A stretch of 64,000 nucleotides of DNA from Arthrobacter_N sp051262515 (lineage in GTDB: Bacteria; Actinomycetota; Actinomycetes; Actinomycetales; Micrococcaceae). Shown here in pieces: positions 9,119-17,984 of the stretch (its first letter is position 1; the number at the start of each line of letters is the position of its first letter). The DNA lies in NCBI RefSeq assembly GCF_051262515.1, contig NZ_JBIMER010000013.1:1-64000 (forward strand), written 5' to 3'. The notes below the pieces were generated by a model. That model was not told the origin of the DNA, did no database searches, and saw only the letters and a list, made by a program, of their open reading frames with translations. A program made the translations under genes and the position numbers.

Positions 9119-10693
9119 ATGACCATCCGCCAGCCACCGCTCCGGCACGACGCTCCCCGGCACCCCCAACCGGGCCGGGTCCGCCGCTGGGCCGCGCTTG
9201 CCGTGCTGATGTTTCCCGTCCTTCTCGTCTCGGTCGACAACACGGTGCTCAGCTTCGCCGTACCCGCCCTCACGGCCGCGCTGAGCCCCACCGGCCCGCA
9301 GCTGCTCTGGATCATCGACGTCTACCCGCTGGTGCTCGCCGGCCTGCTGGTGCCCATGGGCGCGCTCGGCGACCGCTTCGGCCGCCGTCGGCTGCTGCTG
9401 ATCGGCGGCACCGGCTTCGCCGCCGTTTCGGCTTTGGCCGCCTACGCGCCGGGCGCCGAAGAGTTGATCGCCGCCCGTGCCCTGCTCGGCTTCTTCGGAG
9501 CCATGCTGATGCCGGCCACGCTCTCGCTGATCCGCAACATCTTCGTCGACGCCCACGAACGGCGCATCGCGATCGCCGTTTGGGCTGCCGGCTTCTCCGG
9601 CGGCGCCGCCCTGGGACCGCTGCTCGGCGGATCCCTACTCGAACACTTCTGGTGGGGATCGGTATTCCTGCTGGCCGTGCCGATGCTGCTTCCGCTGCTG
9701 GTCGCCGGCCCGCTGCTGGTGCCCGAATCCCGCGACCCGCGGCCGGCCCCCGTGGATCCGGCGGGCATCCTGCTGGCCGTCGGAACCCTGGCCCCGATCG
9801 TCTTCGGCATCAAGGAGGCGACCACGGCCCATTCCGCACTGGTCCCGGTGCTGGCCATCACCGTCGGCGTGTCCTCCGGCACGCTGTTCGTCCGGCGCCA
9901 ACTCGCCCGGCCCAACCCGATGCTGGACGTGCGGCTGTTCCGCAACCCCGTTTTCACCGGCGCACTCTCGGTGAACCTGCTGAGTGTGTTCGCGCTCGTC
10001 GGGTTCATCTACTTCCTCTCGCAGCACCTCCAACTGATCGCCGGCCACTCCCCCATCGAGGCCGGACTGCTGATGCTGCCCGGACTGGCGCTGACCGTCG
10101 CGTTCGGCTTCCTCGCCGTGCCGCTGGTGCGCCGTTTCCGCACGTCTTGCGTCGTCGTCGCCGGGTTGGGGCTGAACGCCACCGCCTACGCGATCGTTTT
10201 CGCGTTCGGTCAGTCCGGTTCCGTGCCGGCCCTGATGCTGGCCTTCAGCGTGCTCGGTGCGGGCGTCGGGATGGCTGAGACGATCTCCAACGACCTGGTC
10301 CTGTCGGCGGTTCCCCCCGCCAAGGCAGGGGCCGCCTCCGCGATTTCCGAAACCGCCTACGAGGTCGGCTCGGTCATGGGAACCGCGGTGCTCGGTTCGA
10401 TCCTGAACGCCGTGTACACCGCCCGACTCGTGCTGCCCGGGGACCTCGCCGCCGCCCAGGCCGAGGCGGCCCGCCAGACGCTCGGCGGCGCCCACCGCGT
10501 GGCGGACGGGCTCGGTCCCACCCAGCCCGCCGTGGCCGAGCAGCTGCGCGACGCCGCCGCGCTGGCCTTCGACACCGGCGTCGTGTTCACCGCTGCGATC
10601 GCCGTGGTGCTGACGCTGCTGGCAGCGGTGATCGTTCACCGCTCATTGCGCGGGCAGCGACTCGCCGGGGACGAACTCGACGCCGGTCTTTGA
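9119..10693 (+). CDS. MFS efflux transporter, EmrB/QacA (DHA2) type
   Basis: 524-residue membrane protein with about 14 predicted segments, matching the DHA2 drug:H+ antiporter group. Landmarks: segment 1 with the family-typical DNTVLSFAVPAL, the MFS motif A-like loop GALGDRFGRRRLLLIG, and motif C-like GFSGGAALGPLLGG. ATG at 9119 (MTIRQPPLR); an upstream in-frame start would run through the operator and is unlikely. It resembles SmvA/LfrA-type exporters of dyes and quaternary compounds. Regulated by the divergent TetR through the palindrome at 9049-9066. Confidence 0.88.
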   Translation: MTIRQPPLRHDAPRHPQPGRVRRWAALAVLMFPVLLVSVDNTVLSFAVPALTAALSPTGPQLLWIIDVYPLVLAGLLVPMGALGDRFGRRRLLLIGGTGFAAVSALAAYAPGAEELIAARALLGFFGAMLMPATLSLIRNIFVDAHERRIAIAVWAAGFSGGAALGPLLGGSLLEHFWWGSVFLLAVPMLLPLLVAGPLLVPESRDPRPAPVDPAGILLAVGTLAPIVFGIKEATTAHSALVPVLAITVGVSSGTLFVRRQLARPNPMLDVRLFRNPVFTGALSVNLLSVFALVGFIYFLSQHLQLIAGHSPIEAGLLMLPGLALTVAFGFLAVPLVRRFRTSCVVVAGLGLNATAYAIVFAFGQSGSVPALMLAFSVLGAGVGMAETISNDLVLSAVPPAKAGAASAISETAYEVGSVMGTAVLGSILNAVYTARLVLPGDLAAAQAEAARQTLGGAHRVADGLGPTQPAVAEQLRDAAALAFDTGVVFTAAIAVVLTLLAAVIVHRSLRGQRLAGDELDAGL

Positions 10694-10873
10694 CGGGTCC
10701 GGAAAACCGTGTCATGGTGATGGCGGCGCGACCCGGCGCCGAGCCGTCGCGGTGTCCCCAGCACCCGCGTGACGGCAAAGGGGAGAGCATCCTCGGGTCG
10801 GACCCGCCCCTTGTTGTTCCATGTCGGGCTGTCGTAGCGCGCTGGGGGCGGATGCGCGGCCCCGAGGTGGAAA

Positions 10874-11452
10874 ATGACAAGAGACCGCGACTTCAAGAAT
10901 CTGGTCCGACGGCGCATGGCCGAGACCGGCGAGACCTACGCCGCCGCCCGGGCCAACCTCCGCCCCGACCGCGGTGCGGCGCCGGCCAACGACCCGGTGA
11001 AACTGCCCGGCGACGCCATCGACCATGCGCTTCTGGCCGCCCGAACCGAGCAGGACCGACTGGTCCGCCCCTACTTCGACGGCCCTCTCCTGCGCTCGAT
11101 CCCCGCGCGCCGCAAAGCACGCGCCGCCGTCCTGTTGGACCTGCTCGCGGGTTTCCGACCCGGCCGAACCTACTCCGAAACCGAGGTCAACACGGTGCTG
11201 GGGCGCGCGCACAACGACGTCGCCTTCCTCCGCCGCGAACTCGTGAACTACCGATATCTCGCGCGCGACGGACGCGGCAGCTATTGGGTGTGCCGGCAGG
11301 TGCCCGAACGCGACTCCCAGGAAGCCCAGGAGACGAGCGGCTGGGAGAAGCTGTGGCTGCCCCGGTTCCTCGCCGGCCAGACAGCGGCACCGGCCGCGGA
11401 AACGGCAACAACGCCGGCACCGGCTACACGTTCAACCGGTACCCCCGCTTGA
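10874..11452 (+). CDS. DUF2087 domain protein
   Basis: 192 residues. The N-terminal 25 residues (DFKNLVRRRMAETGETYAAARANL) resemble a short helical module often seen in actinobacterial regulators. Residues about 70-138 form the DUF2087 domain (IPARRKARAAVLLDLLAGF, then FRPGRTYSETEVNTVL and YRYLARDGRGSYW), a winged-helix-like fold. The C-terminal 35 residues are Ala/Thr/Pro-rich and disordered. A nucleic-acid-binding role is likely but unproven. ATG 10874 follows about 180 bp with no gene visible. Its end overlaps the convergent hemD stop by 29 bp. Confidence 0.75.
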   Translation: MTRDRDFKNLVRRRMAETGETYAAARANLRPDRGAAPANDPVKLPGDAIDHALLAARTEQDRLVRPYFDGPLLRSIPARRKARAAVLLDLLAGFRPGRTYSETEVNTVLGRAHNDVAFLRRELVNYRYLARDGRGSYWVCRQVPERDSQEAQETSGWEKLWLPRFLAGQTAAPAAETATTPAPATRSTGTPA

Positions 11453-12545
11453 TCACGGTGGCGACGAGCTTGCCCTCGGGGAGCGCCTGCCGCAGGCGGC
11501 TGACCGCCATATCCAGCGCGTGGTCGCCCTGCCCCTCGGGCAGGATCCCGACCAGCTCGCTGCGCGGCAGGACGGCGCCCTGCGCGTCGGCCAGCGCCCG
11601 GAACAACGCCAGCTGGGACGCGCTGAGTTCGCTCCGGACGCCGCCGAGCTCCACCGCGTTGCCGCGCACGCTGCACTGGCCCAGCGCGGTATCGATGCGG
11701 TGGGTCCCGCGCCCGGACAGGTGCTCGACGATCTGCCGGATCATCGCGCCCATCCGGTAGCGTTCGGGCACCAACGGCTCGATGCCCGCATCCAGCAGCG
11801 GCTGCGCCGTCACCGGGCCCACGGCGGCCGCGGTCAGCGTGGACTGGAACGCCTCCACCAACGGCCAGTAGCGGTCGCGTGCCTGGGCCGCGCTCCACAG
11901 CGCGTCGACGGCCGGCGCGGACGTGAACGTCATGACGTCGAGCCCGCCGCTGCACGCGGCGTCGATCAACCGGTCGACCTTCTCCTCGCTGTCCTCCGGG
12001 GCGACCCAGCGGTACGGCGACACCGTCAGCACCGTGGCGCCGGCCGCACGGAGACGCTCCAGCCCCTCGAGGTCGGCGTAGCCGTGGAGCTGGACCGCGA
12101 CGGTCTTGCCGGAGACACCGGCGTCGATGACGTTCCGCACCAGCGTGGCGGTGCGTTCGTCCTCGCTGATCCCCTCGTCGTTGAAACCCGCCGCGCGCAC
12201 CGCGCCGCGGGCCTTGGGCCCACGCACGTGGATCCTGGCCGTCTCCAGGACGTCCGCCAGCTCCTCCCCCATCCCATGGGCGTCCGCCGCCTCGATCCAG
12301 CGCCGCATCCCGTAGGCGGTGGTGACCAGCAGGAACTCCGGCTCCGCCGCGATGATCGCCTGGGTCTCGGCGACCAGCTCGGCATCCTCCGCCACGGGCT
12401 CGATCCGGAGCACGGGCGCGTGCAGCACGCAGGCTCCGCGGCGCACCAGAGCGTCGATCAGGTCCTCGGAGCGCCGATCGGACGTGACCCCGATCCGGAA
12501 GCCCTCCAGGCTTTGCTCACCGGGCACCCCCGGAACCACGCTCAT
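11424..12545 (-). CDS. hemD: Uroporphyrinogen-III synthase with C-terminal winged-helix domain
   Basis: Cyclises hydroxymethylbilane to uroporphyrinogen III, the branch precursor of haem and siroheme. 373 aa: the HemD bilobal fold fills residues about 15-265 (GFRIGVTSDRR at the start, AVQLHGYADLEGLERLRAAG and MTFTSAPAVDALW), and the last about 95 residues are an OmpR-like winged helix (LSASQLALFRALADAQG, MAVSRLRQALPEGKLVATVIKRGYRL). This fusion is known in Actinobacteria. ATG 12545 overlaps the sumT stop (ATGA). Its place beside nirB suggests a copy for siroheme supply; the DNA-binding domain hints at a regulatory side role (inference). Confidence 0.86.
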   Translation of the reverse strand: MSVVPGVPGEQSLEGFRIGVTSDRRSEDLIDALVRRGACVLHAPVLRIEPVAEDAELVAETQAIIAAEPEFLLVTTAYGMRRWIEAADAHGMGEELADVLETARIHVRGPKARGAVRAAGFNDEGISEDERTATLVRNVIDAGVSGKTVAVQLHGYADLEGLERLRAAGATVLTVSPYRWVAPEDSEEKVDRLIDAACSGGLDVMTFTSAPAVDALWSAAQARDRYWPLVEAFQSTLTAAAVGPVTAQPLLDAGIEPLVPERYRMGAMIRQIVEHLSGRGTHRIDTALGQCSVRGNAVELGGVRSELSASQLALFRALADAQGAVLPRSELVGILPEGQGDHALDMAVSRLRQALPEGKLVATVIKRGYRLNV

Positions 12546-13570
12546 CGCCGCGCCCCGACGGGAAACCCGGCAACCTCGGCGGCCTCCGCCGCGCCGCCGA
12601 CGGCGACGACATCGCCGATCACCACGACGGCCGGGGACGAGCAGCCCGCAAGTGCCGCGGCGACGACCAGCCTGTCCAGGCGGGCCACCGTGCTGCGCTG
12701 CGTGTCGCTGAACCCGCGCTCGACGACGGCGGCAGGCGTCGCCGGGTCCAGCCCGTGCCGCAGCAGCCCGCCGACGGTCTGCGGCAGGGTGCCCACGCCC
12801 ATGAGGATGACGATGGTGCTGCGCAGCCCCGCGAGGTGCTCCAGCTCCGACTCGCCGAACGGTTCGTGCCCCGAGGCGACCGTGAACATGCGGCTCACGC
12901 CGCGATGTGTCACGGGGATGCCGGACGCGCCCGGCACGGACACCGCGCTGGTGATGCCGGGAACCACGGTGACGGGGATCCCCGCCGCGACGCACGCCGC
13001 GACCTCCTCGCCTCCGCGCCCGAAGACGAACGGGTCCCCGCCCTTGAGCCGGACCACGGCCTTGCCGGTGAGCGCCGCCTCCACGATCATCGACTCGATC
13101 CGCGCCTGCGGCACCTTGTGGTGCCCCGGGAGCTTCCCGACGTCGACCAACTCGGCGCCGGGCGCCAGCGAGGCGACCGTGCCGTATGGTCCCAACCGGT
13201 CGTAGAACACGACGTCGGCGCGGCCGAGCGCCTCGGCGCCGCGCACGGTGACCAGGTCCGCGGCTCCCGGTCCCCCGCCGACCAAGGCCACGGTGCCGGT
13301 GGTGGCCGCCGCGGGTTCGCGGACCAGCATCAGGCGGCGTTCGCGGCACAGCGCCGGCAGGACGTCCCAGCCGGGCCGGCCGTCGTCGACCGCTACCAGC
13401 AGGCTGGCGCGCCCCAGGGTCGGCGACAGCGAGGCGAGGTCGGACGGGGCGACGGCGCTGCGCACGTCCGCGCCCATGGCCCGGTAGCGTGCGGTCGCGC
13501 GGCGGGCCGCCTCCAGGCGTCCGCAGACGACGACGGTGTGGCCGGTCAGTTCCAGCGTGCCGGCGATCAC
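12542..13570 (-). CDS. cobA: Uroporphyrinogen-III C-methyltransferase (SUMT)
   Basis: SAM-dependent bis-methylation of uroporphyrinogen III to precorrin-2, on the way to the siroheme of NirB. 342 aa. Residues about 95-330 are a canonical SUMT: VALVGGGPGAADLVTVRGAEAL, DVVFYDRL, VRLKGGDPFVFGRGGEE and VPGITSAVSVPG. The first about 95 residues look like a shrunken CysG-type NAD domain: VVVCGRLEAARRATARYRAMGADV sits where the Rossmann glycine motif would be but lacks its glycines. GTG 13570 overlaps the nirB stop (GTGA) and its own stop overlaps hemD (ATGA), so nirB-cobA-hemD form one operon. Confidence 0.88.
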   Translation of the reverse strand: MIAGTLELTGHTVVVCGRLEAARRATARYRAMGADVRSAVAPSDLASLSPTLGRASLLVAVDDGRPGWDVLPALCRERRLMLVREPAAATTGTVALVGGGPGAADLVTVRGAEALGRADVVFYDRLGPYGTVASLAPGAELVDVGKLPGHHKVPQARIESMIVEAALTGKAVVRLKGGDPFVFGRGGEEVAACVAAGIPVTVVPGITSAVSVPGASGIPVTHRGVSRMFTVASGHEPFGESELEHLAGLRSTIVILMGVGTLPQTVGGLLRHGLDPATPAAVVERGFSDTQRSTVARLDRLVVAAALAGCSSPAVVVIGDVVAVGGAAEAAEVAGFPVGARR

Positions 13571-16275
13571 GGGGTCGCCCCGACGCCGGCGCCCTGCGGG
13601 CCCACCGGGATGGTGTCCCCGAGCGGCACGGGGCCGGCCGGCCGGCGCTGCCCGCGCTCTTCGACGTAGTCCAGCGAGTCGTCCTTCTGGTCCGGCGCGT
13701 TCACGAAGGAGCGGAAGCGGCGGAGCCGGTCGGGGTCCGCCAGGGTGGCCGCCCACTCGTCCTCGTAGGCGTCGACGTGGCGGGCCATGGCCGCCTCGAG
13801 GTCCGCGCCCAGGCCGAGCGAGTCCTCGACGACGACGGAGCGGACGTGGTCGATCCCGCCGTCGAGGTCCTCCATCCAGCGTGCGGTGCGCTGCAGCCGG
13901 TCCGCCGTGCGGATGTAGTACATCAGGTAGCGGTCGACGTACTTCAGCAACGTGTCGTCGTCGAGGTCCTTGGCGAGCAGCTGGGCGTGGGCCGGGTTGG
14001 CCCCGCCGTTGCCCCCGACGTAGAGGTTCCAGCCGTCGGCCGTGGCGATCACGCCCACGTCCTTGCCACGGGCCTCGGCGCACTCTCGGGCACAGCCGGA
14101 GACGCCCATCTTGAACTTGTGCGGCGCCCGCAGGCCGCGGTAGCGCAGCTCCATGGCGATGCCCATGGCGACCGAGTCCTGCACGCCGAAACGGCACCAC
14201 GTGGATCCGACGCACGTCTTCACGTTGCGCAGCGACTTGCCGTAGGCCTGGCCGGATTCGAAGCCGGCCTCGACGAGTTCCTTCCAGATCTCCGGCAGCT
14301 GCTCCAGGCGGGCGCCGAACATGTCGATCCTGAGCGCGCCGGTGAGCTTCGTGTAGAGGTTGTACTTCCCGGCGACGCGGGCGATCACGCCCAGCTTCTC
14401 CGGGGTGATCTCGCCGCCGGGGATGCGCGGGACCACGGAGTACGTGCCGTTCTTCTGCATGTTGGCCAGCGCGCGGTCGTTGGTGTCCTGCAGTCCGCCG
14501 AGCCCGCCGTCGAGCGGGTAGCCGGAGTGCTGCGACGCGAGGATGGAGGCGATTGCGGGCTTGCAGATGTCGCAGCCCAGCCCGGTGCCGAAGCGCTCCA
14601 TGACGGCGTCGAAGGACGCGAGGCCGGCCAGCTGGACGGCTTCGAAGAGCTCCGCGCGGGACAGTTCGACGTGTTCGCACATGGACTTGGAGACCTCGAC
14701 GCCGCCCTTGACGAGCTCCTTTTCCAGAAGCTTCTTGAGCATCGGCACGCAGGACCCGCACTGGGTACCGGCGCGGGTGCAGGCCTTCAGCCCGCCGAGG
14801 TCCTGAACGGGGTCGTTTTCCTCGCAGGTCCCGCAGCCTCCCACGGCGTCGCGGATGGAGCCGGCGGAGACGTTGTTGCAGGAGCAGAGGATGGCGTCGT
14901 CGGGCAGTTCGGTGTCCGGGGCGTCCCCGCCTCCGGCGGCGGAGAGGTAGGCGCCGGGTTCGGCGGGGAGTTCCCGGCCCAGGAGCGGCCGCAGCGATGT
15001 GTACGGGGCGGCGTCGCCGACGAAGATGCCGCCGAGAAGGGTCTTCGCGTCGTCGGTGACGACGATCTTCTGGTAGACGCCGCGCGCCGGGTCGGCGTAG
15101 ACGACCTCCAGCGCGCCGTCCGCCTTGGCGAACGCGTCGCCGAAGCTGGCCACGTCGACGCCGGAGAGCTTCAGCTTGGTGGCGGTGTCGAATCCGCCGA
15201 AGGAGGCGTCGCCGCCGGAGAGCCGGTCCGCGACGATCTCCGCCATCGTGTTGGCGGGGGCGACCAGGCCGATGCACAGGCCCCCGAAGTTCGCGACCTC
15301 GCCGACGGCCCAGACGTGCTCGACGTCGGTGGCGCAGGTTTCGTCGATGACGATGCCGCCGCGGGCACCCATGCGGAACACGGGGACGAAGTCCTCGTCG
15401 CCGAGTTCGTCCGCCGGCTTCCCGGCCGCCGCGGCGGCCTCTTCCTTGGCGCGGGCGTTGAGCGTGCGGGCGATCTCGTCGCGGGGCCGGACGCCGATCG
15501 AGACGACCACCATGTCGGCGTCGATGATGCGTCCGTCGGCCATTTCGACGCCGACAACGCGGGTTTCGCCGTCGTGTTCCTCGGTGAGCACCGCCTTCGG
15601 GAAGACGCCGCCGTGGACCTCCAGGCCCTTGCCGGCGACGAGCCTGCCCATGGCCTGACCGGCGCCCTCGTCCAGCTGCGTGCCCATGAGCCAGTTGCCG
15701 CCGTCGATGACGATGGGTTTCGCGCCGAGGGACTGCAACCCGGCGGCCGCCTCCAGCCCCAGCAGTCCGCCGCCGATCGTCACGGCGTTGATCGCGCGCC
15801 CGAGCTTTTCGGTGAGTTCGGCGACCTGCCCGTTGATGGACCAGACGTCCTCCAGCGTGCGGTAGACGTGGGTGTGCTCGTTGCCCGGGATCGGGAGCGT
15901 CGCCGCGTTGGAGCCGGTGGCGAGGACCAGCTCGTCGTAGGCGTGGCGCCCACCGTCGGCCGTGACGACCTCCCGCGCCGCGAGGTCCATGTCGACGGCG
16001 CGGGCACCGGTGACGAGCGTGACGGCGTCGTTGTCCCACAGGCTCCCGCCCAGGGTGAGGTCGACGCCCGGTTCGGTGAGGGCCTTGCTGAGTGCGACGC
16101 GGTCGTACGGGAGGTGGGTTTCCTCGGTCAGGACGGTGACCCTGGTTCCGTCGAGGCCGCGCGCCGCGATGGCCTCGGTGAAGCGGTGCGCCGCGGGGCC
16201 GCCGCCGATCACCACGATCCGGCGCTCGCCGTCCGTGCTGCCGAAGGTGCTCGTCTTGCCGGATGCTGTGCTCAT
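13567..16275 (-). CDS. nirB: Assimilatory nitrite reductase (NAD(P)H), large subunit
   Basis: Six-electron reduction of nitrite to ammonium in the cytosol. 902 aa. Domains in order: FAD site (VVIGGGPAAHRFTEAI) and NAD site (VTIGGGLLGLEAAAGLQSLG), a BFD-like [2Fe-2S] domain with the four cysteines in CSCNN and CGTCEENDP/CGSC, a ferredoxin-like half domain, and the siroheme/[4Fe-4S] core with TCVGSTWCRFG and GVSGCARECAEARGKD. ATG 16275 has GAGGA upstream. Divergent from nirD with 306 bp between. No nitrate reductase or nitrate transporter lies in this window. Confidence 0.95.
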   Translation of the reverse strand: MSTASGKTSTFGSTDGERRIVVIGGGPAAHRFTEAIAARGLDGTRVTVLTEETHLPYDRVALSKALTEPGVDLTLGGSLWDNDAVTLVTGARAVDMDLAAREVVTADGGRHAYDELVLATGSNAATLPIPGNEHTHVYRTLEDVWSINGQVAELTEKLGRAINAVTIGGGLLGLEAAAGLQSLGAKPIVIDGGNWLMGTQLDEGAGQAMGRLVAGKGLEVHGGVFPKAVLTEEHDGETRVVGVEMADGRIIDADMVVVSIGVRPRDEIARTLNARAKEEAAAAAGKPADELGDEDFVPVFRMGARGGIVIDETCATDVEHVWAVGEVANFGGLCIGLVAPANTMAEIVADRLSGGDASFGGFDTATKLKLSGVDVASFGDAFAKADGALEVVYADPARGVYQKIVVTDDAKTLLGGIFVGDAAPYTSLRPLLGRELPAEPGAYLSAAGGGDAPDTELPDDAILCSCNNVSAGSIRDAVGGCGTCEENDPVQDLGGLKACTRAGTQCGSCVPMLKKLLEKELVKGGVEVSKSMCEHVELSRAELFEAVQLAGLASFDAVMERFGTGLGCDICKPAIASILASQHSGYPLDGGLGGLQDTNDRALANMQKNGTYSVVPRIPGGEITPEKLGVIARVAGKYNLYTKLTGALRIDMFGARLEQLPEIWKELVEAGFESGQAYGKSLRNVKTCVGSTWCRFGVQDSVAMGIAMELRYRGLRAPHKFKMGVSGCARECAEARGKDVGVIATADGWNLYVGGNGGANPAHAQLLAKDLDDDTLLKYVDRYLMYYIRTADRLQRTARWMEDLDGGIDHVRSVVVEDSLGLGADLEAAMARHVDAYEDEWAATLADPDRLRRFRSFVNAPDQKDDSLDYVEERGQRRPAGPVPLGDTIPVGPQGAGVGATP

Positions 16276-16391
16276 GGTGTCCTCGCTCGTGGTGGTCCGT
16301 CTGGGGACAAGCCTAGGAAGCGGCGTTTGCCCCCCAATTACCCCCGCGTTTCATTCGCAATACATTGTTTTCCGGGATCCGCGGGTTTCCG

Positions 16392-16418
16392 GTGAACCGC
16401 CGGAAACAAGGCCGAAAC
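16392..16418 (+). promoter_or_regulatory. Possible GlnR-like box between nirB and nirD
   Basis: GTGAA-n6-GAAAC-n6-GAAAC runs from 16392 to 16418. The actinobacterial GlnR consensus as I recall it is repeated GTnAC-n6-GAAAC, so the first half differs at one position. A weaker reverse-strand match (GTTTC-n6-AATAC) lies at 16348-16363. Nitrogen control of nirBD would make biological sense, but the match is imperfect and short. The rest of the 306-bp divergent spacer shows no gene. Confidence 0.3.
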
Positions 16419-16581
16419 AAGGGCGCCAAGCCGCCGCCGGAAGCCCTCACGGGCAGATTCGCCGGTGCGTGAGAGTGGATTTACCGGGCCGAAACGCCGG
16501 CCGGACGAACGCGTAACACCGCCTTCCTAGGCTCGGTGCAACGCCCAACGAAGAGGCAACGACCAACAAAGGAGACACGCC

Positions 16582-16968
16582 ATGACCATCCTGATCGAGG
16601 AACACGCACCCGCCACGGCCGCAGGCACCCAGGACTGGCACGACGTCTGCTGGTTCGACGACCTGGAGACGGGCTGGGGCGAGGCCGCCTGGATCGACGG
16701 CAGGCAGGTGGCCCTGTTCCGGTTCGCCGACGGGTCGGTCCACGCCGCCGACCAGCGCTGCCCGGCGACCGGGTCCCAGGTGATGGCCCGCGGCATCATG
16801 GGCGGCCGTTCCACCGACGCGGGCCTGGTGCACACCATCGCCAGTCCGCTGCACAAGGAGACCTATCGCCTCGACACGGGCGAATGCCTCACCTCGCCGG
16901 GGCTCTCGCTTCCGGTGCACAGGGTCCGCGTGGAGGACGGCCGGCTCTGGGTCGGGTTCGGACTGTGA
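16582..16968 (+). CDS. nirD: Nitrite reductase small subunit
   Basis: 128-residue partner of NirB with a Rieske-like beta fold. The CxH/CxxH cluster ligands are absent (RCPATGS and SPLHKETYRLDTGEC instead), which is the normal situation for NirD of the assimilatory enzyme, so it probably does not bind an iron-sulfur centre. AAAGGAG at 16568-16574 precedes ATG 16582. Its TGA overlaps the GTG of the downstream chelatase gene, so the two are coupled. It is separated from nirB, facing away from it, instead of following it as in E. coli. Confidence 0.9.
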   Translation: MTILIEEHAPATAAGTQDWHDVCWFDDLETGWGEAAWIDGRQVALFRFADGSVHAADQRCPATGSQVMARGIMGGRSTDAGLVHTIASPLHKETYRLDTGECLTSPGLSLPVHRVRVEDGRLWVGFGL

Positions 16969-17762
16969 CGGCCGCGATGCTGGAGAAGAACATGCTCGGG
17001 GAGGCCGCCGCCCCACTCGCCCCGGCGTTCAATTCCGCGTGGGGCGGCTGGGAGCCGCTCGTCCGGGCGACCACCCTCGTTGCGGCGTCGCACGGAACCA
17101 AGAGCCCGGCGGGCCGTGCCGCGATCACCGAGCTGGTCGACGCTGTGGCCGCCGCACGTCCCGACGTTCCCGTCGCGGCGGCGTACGTCGACGTGCAGAC
17201 TCCCGGCGTCGATGTGGTGCTGGACGCCTGCGGGGGCAGCCCACGGATCGTGCCCCTGCTGCTGTCCACGGGGTTCCACACGCGCCACGACCTCGCCGGG
17301 TCCGCGGCGTCCGCGCCCGGGACGACGCTCTCCCGCGCGCTGGGCCCGGATCCGCGACTCGCGACCGTGCTGCAACGCCGGCTCGTGGAAGCCGGGCTGC
17401 GCCGCGGCGACCAGGTGATCCTGGCGTGCGCCGGGTCCACGGATCCGCAGGGCATCGCGGACTGCCACGCGATGGGACGCCTGCTGTCGGACCGGTTGGG
17501 AACGGGGGTGGAGACCGCGTTCGTCTCGGCGGCCGGACCCTCCGTCCCCGAAGCCGTCGAGCGGGCCTCGAGCCGGTCCCGCCGGCGCTGGTTCGCCCGC
17601 GGGCGCGTCGTCGTCGCCACGTACCTCATGGCGCCGGGGCATTTCGCCGCGATGGTGGCGGGCTGCGGGGCCGACGTCGTCTCCGCGCCCCTGCTGGTTC
17701 CCGGGACGGAAGTTCCGGCGGAACTCGTGGAGCTGGTTCTCGAACGATTCGACCGGCTGTAG
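16965..17762 (+). CDS. Sirohydrochlorin chelatase-type protein (CbiX/SirB)
   Basis: 265 aa with two tandem CbiX-like halves: VAASHGTKSPAGRAAITELV in the first, with the metal-site His, and a second half with VILACAGSTDPQG and VVVATYLMAPGHFAAM. Inserts Fe2+ into sirohydrochlorin to make siroheme, the NirB cofactor; family members can also use Co2+ or Ni2+. GTG 16965 shares bases with the nirD stop; an ATG at 16977 is the alternative start. With cobA and hemD across the spacer, this supplies the siroheme branch except for a clear precorrin-2 dehydrogenase. Confidence 0.82.
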   Translation: MTAAMLEKNMLGEAAAPLAPAFNSAWGGWEPLVRATTLVAASHGTKSPAGRAAITELVDAVAAARPDVPVAAAYVDVQTPGVDVVLDACGGSPRIVPLLLSTGFHTRHDLAGSAASAPGTTLSRALGPDPRLATVLQRRLVEAGLRRGDQVILACAGSTDPQGIADCHAMGRLLSDRLGTGVETAFVSAAGPSVPEAVERASSRSRRRWFARGRVVVATYLMAPGHFAAMVAGCGADVVSAPLLVPGTEVPAELVELVLERFDRL

Positions 17763-17792
17763 GGCGATGCGGCGGGGTCCGTCCGCCGCGAA

Positions 17793-17821
17793 TTGGTTCT
17801 GCGCGGGTCCTCCGGTATCGT
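17793..17821 (+). promoter_or_regulatory. Candidate promoter of the cold-shock gene
   Basis: TTGGTT at 17793-17798 and TATCGT at 17816-17821 with a 17-bp spacer fit a housekeeping sigma promoter. Transcription from about 17828 would give a leader of roughly 155 nt. No start site has been mapped here. Confidence 0.45.
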
Positions 17822-17827
17822 TGGGCA

Positions 17828-17984
17828 TGTAGTCGTAGTTTTCTCGTAGTAGTTTCAGTGCCAAGTCCCCGTTCGCGGGGCGTGTCTCTTTTTGACTCGC
17901 GGTAAATCTCGTAGCTGCATGGGGCCACCAAGTCCGGTGGTCGCAACCCCTACGTCCCCTGCGGACAGTCTGAAAGGACACATC
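17828..17984 (+). promoter_or_regulatory. Long structured 5' leader of the cold-shock mRNA
   Basis: The leader holds hairpin CCCCG-TTCG-CGGGG at 17867-17880, followed by a pyrimidine-rich run ending in TTTTT, and a second stem CCACC..GGTGG near 17923-17938. Shine-Dalgarno AAAGGA at 17973-17978 lies before the ATG. Long structured leaders are the basis of temperature-dependent translation of cspA-type mRNAs. The first hairpin plus T-run could instead be a terminator for the chelatase operon or an attenuator. Confidence 0.45.

Noticed and set aside
11520..13205. Open frame opposite hemD and cobA
   Set aside because: No family signature, and both minus-strand genes are well supported with ATGA/GTGA overlaps.
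13489..16395. Open frame of about 968 codons opposite nirB
   Set aside because: Antisense shadow of nirB; nirB has all expected domains.
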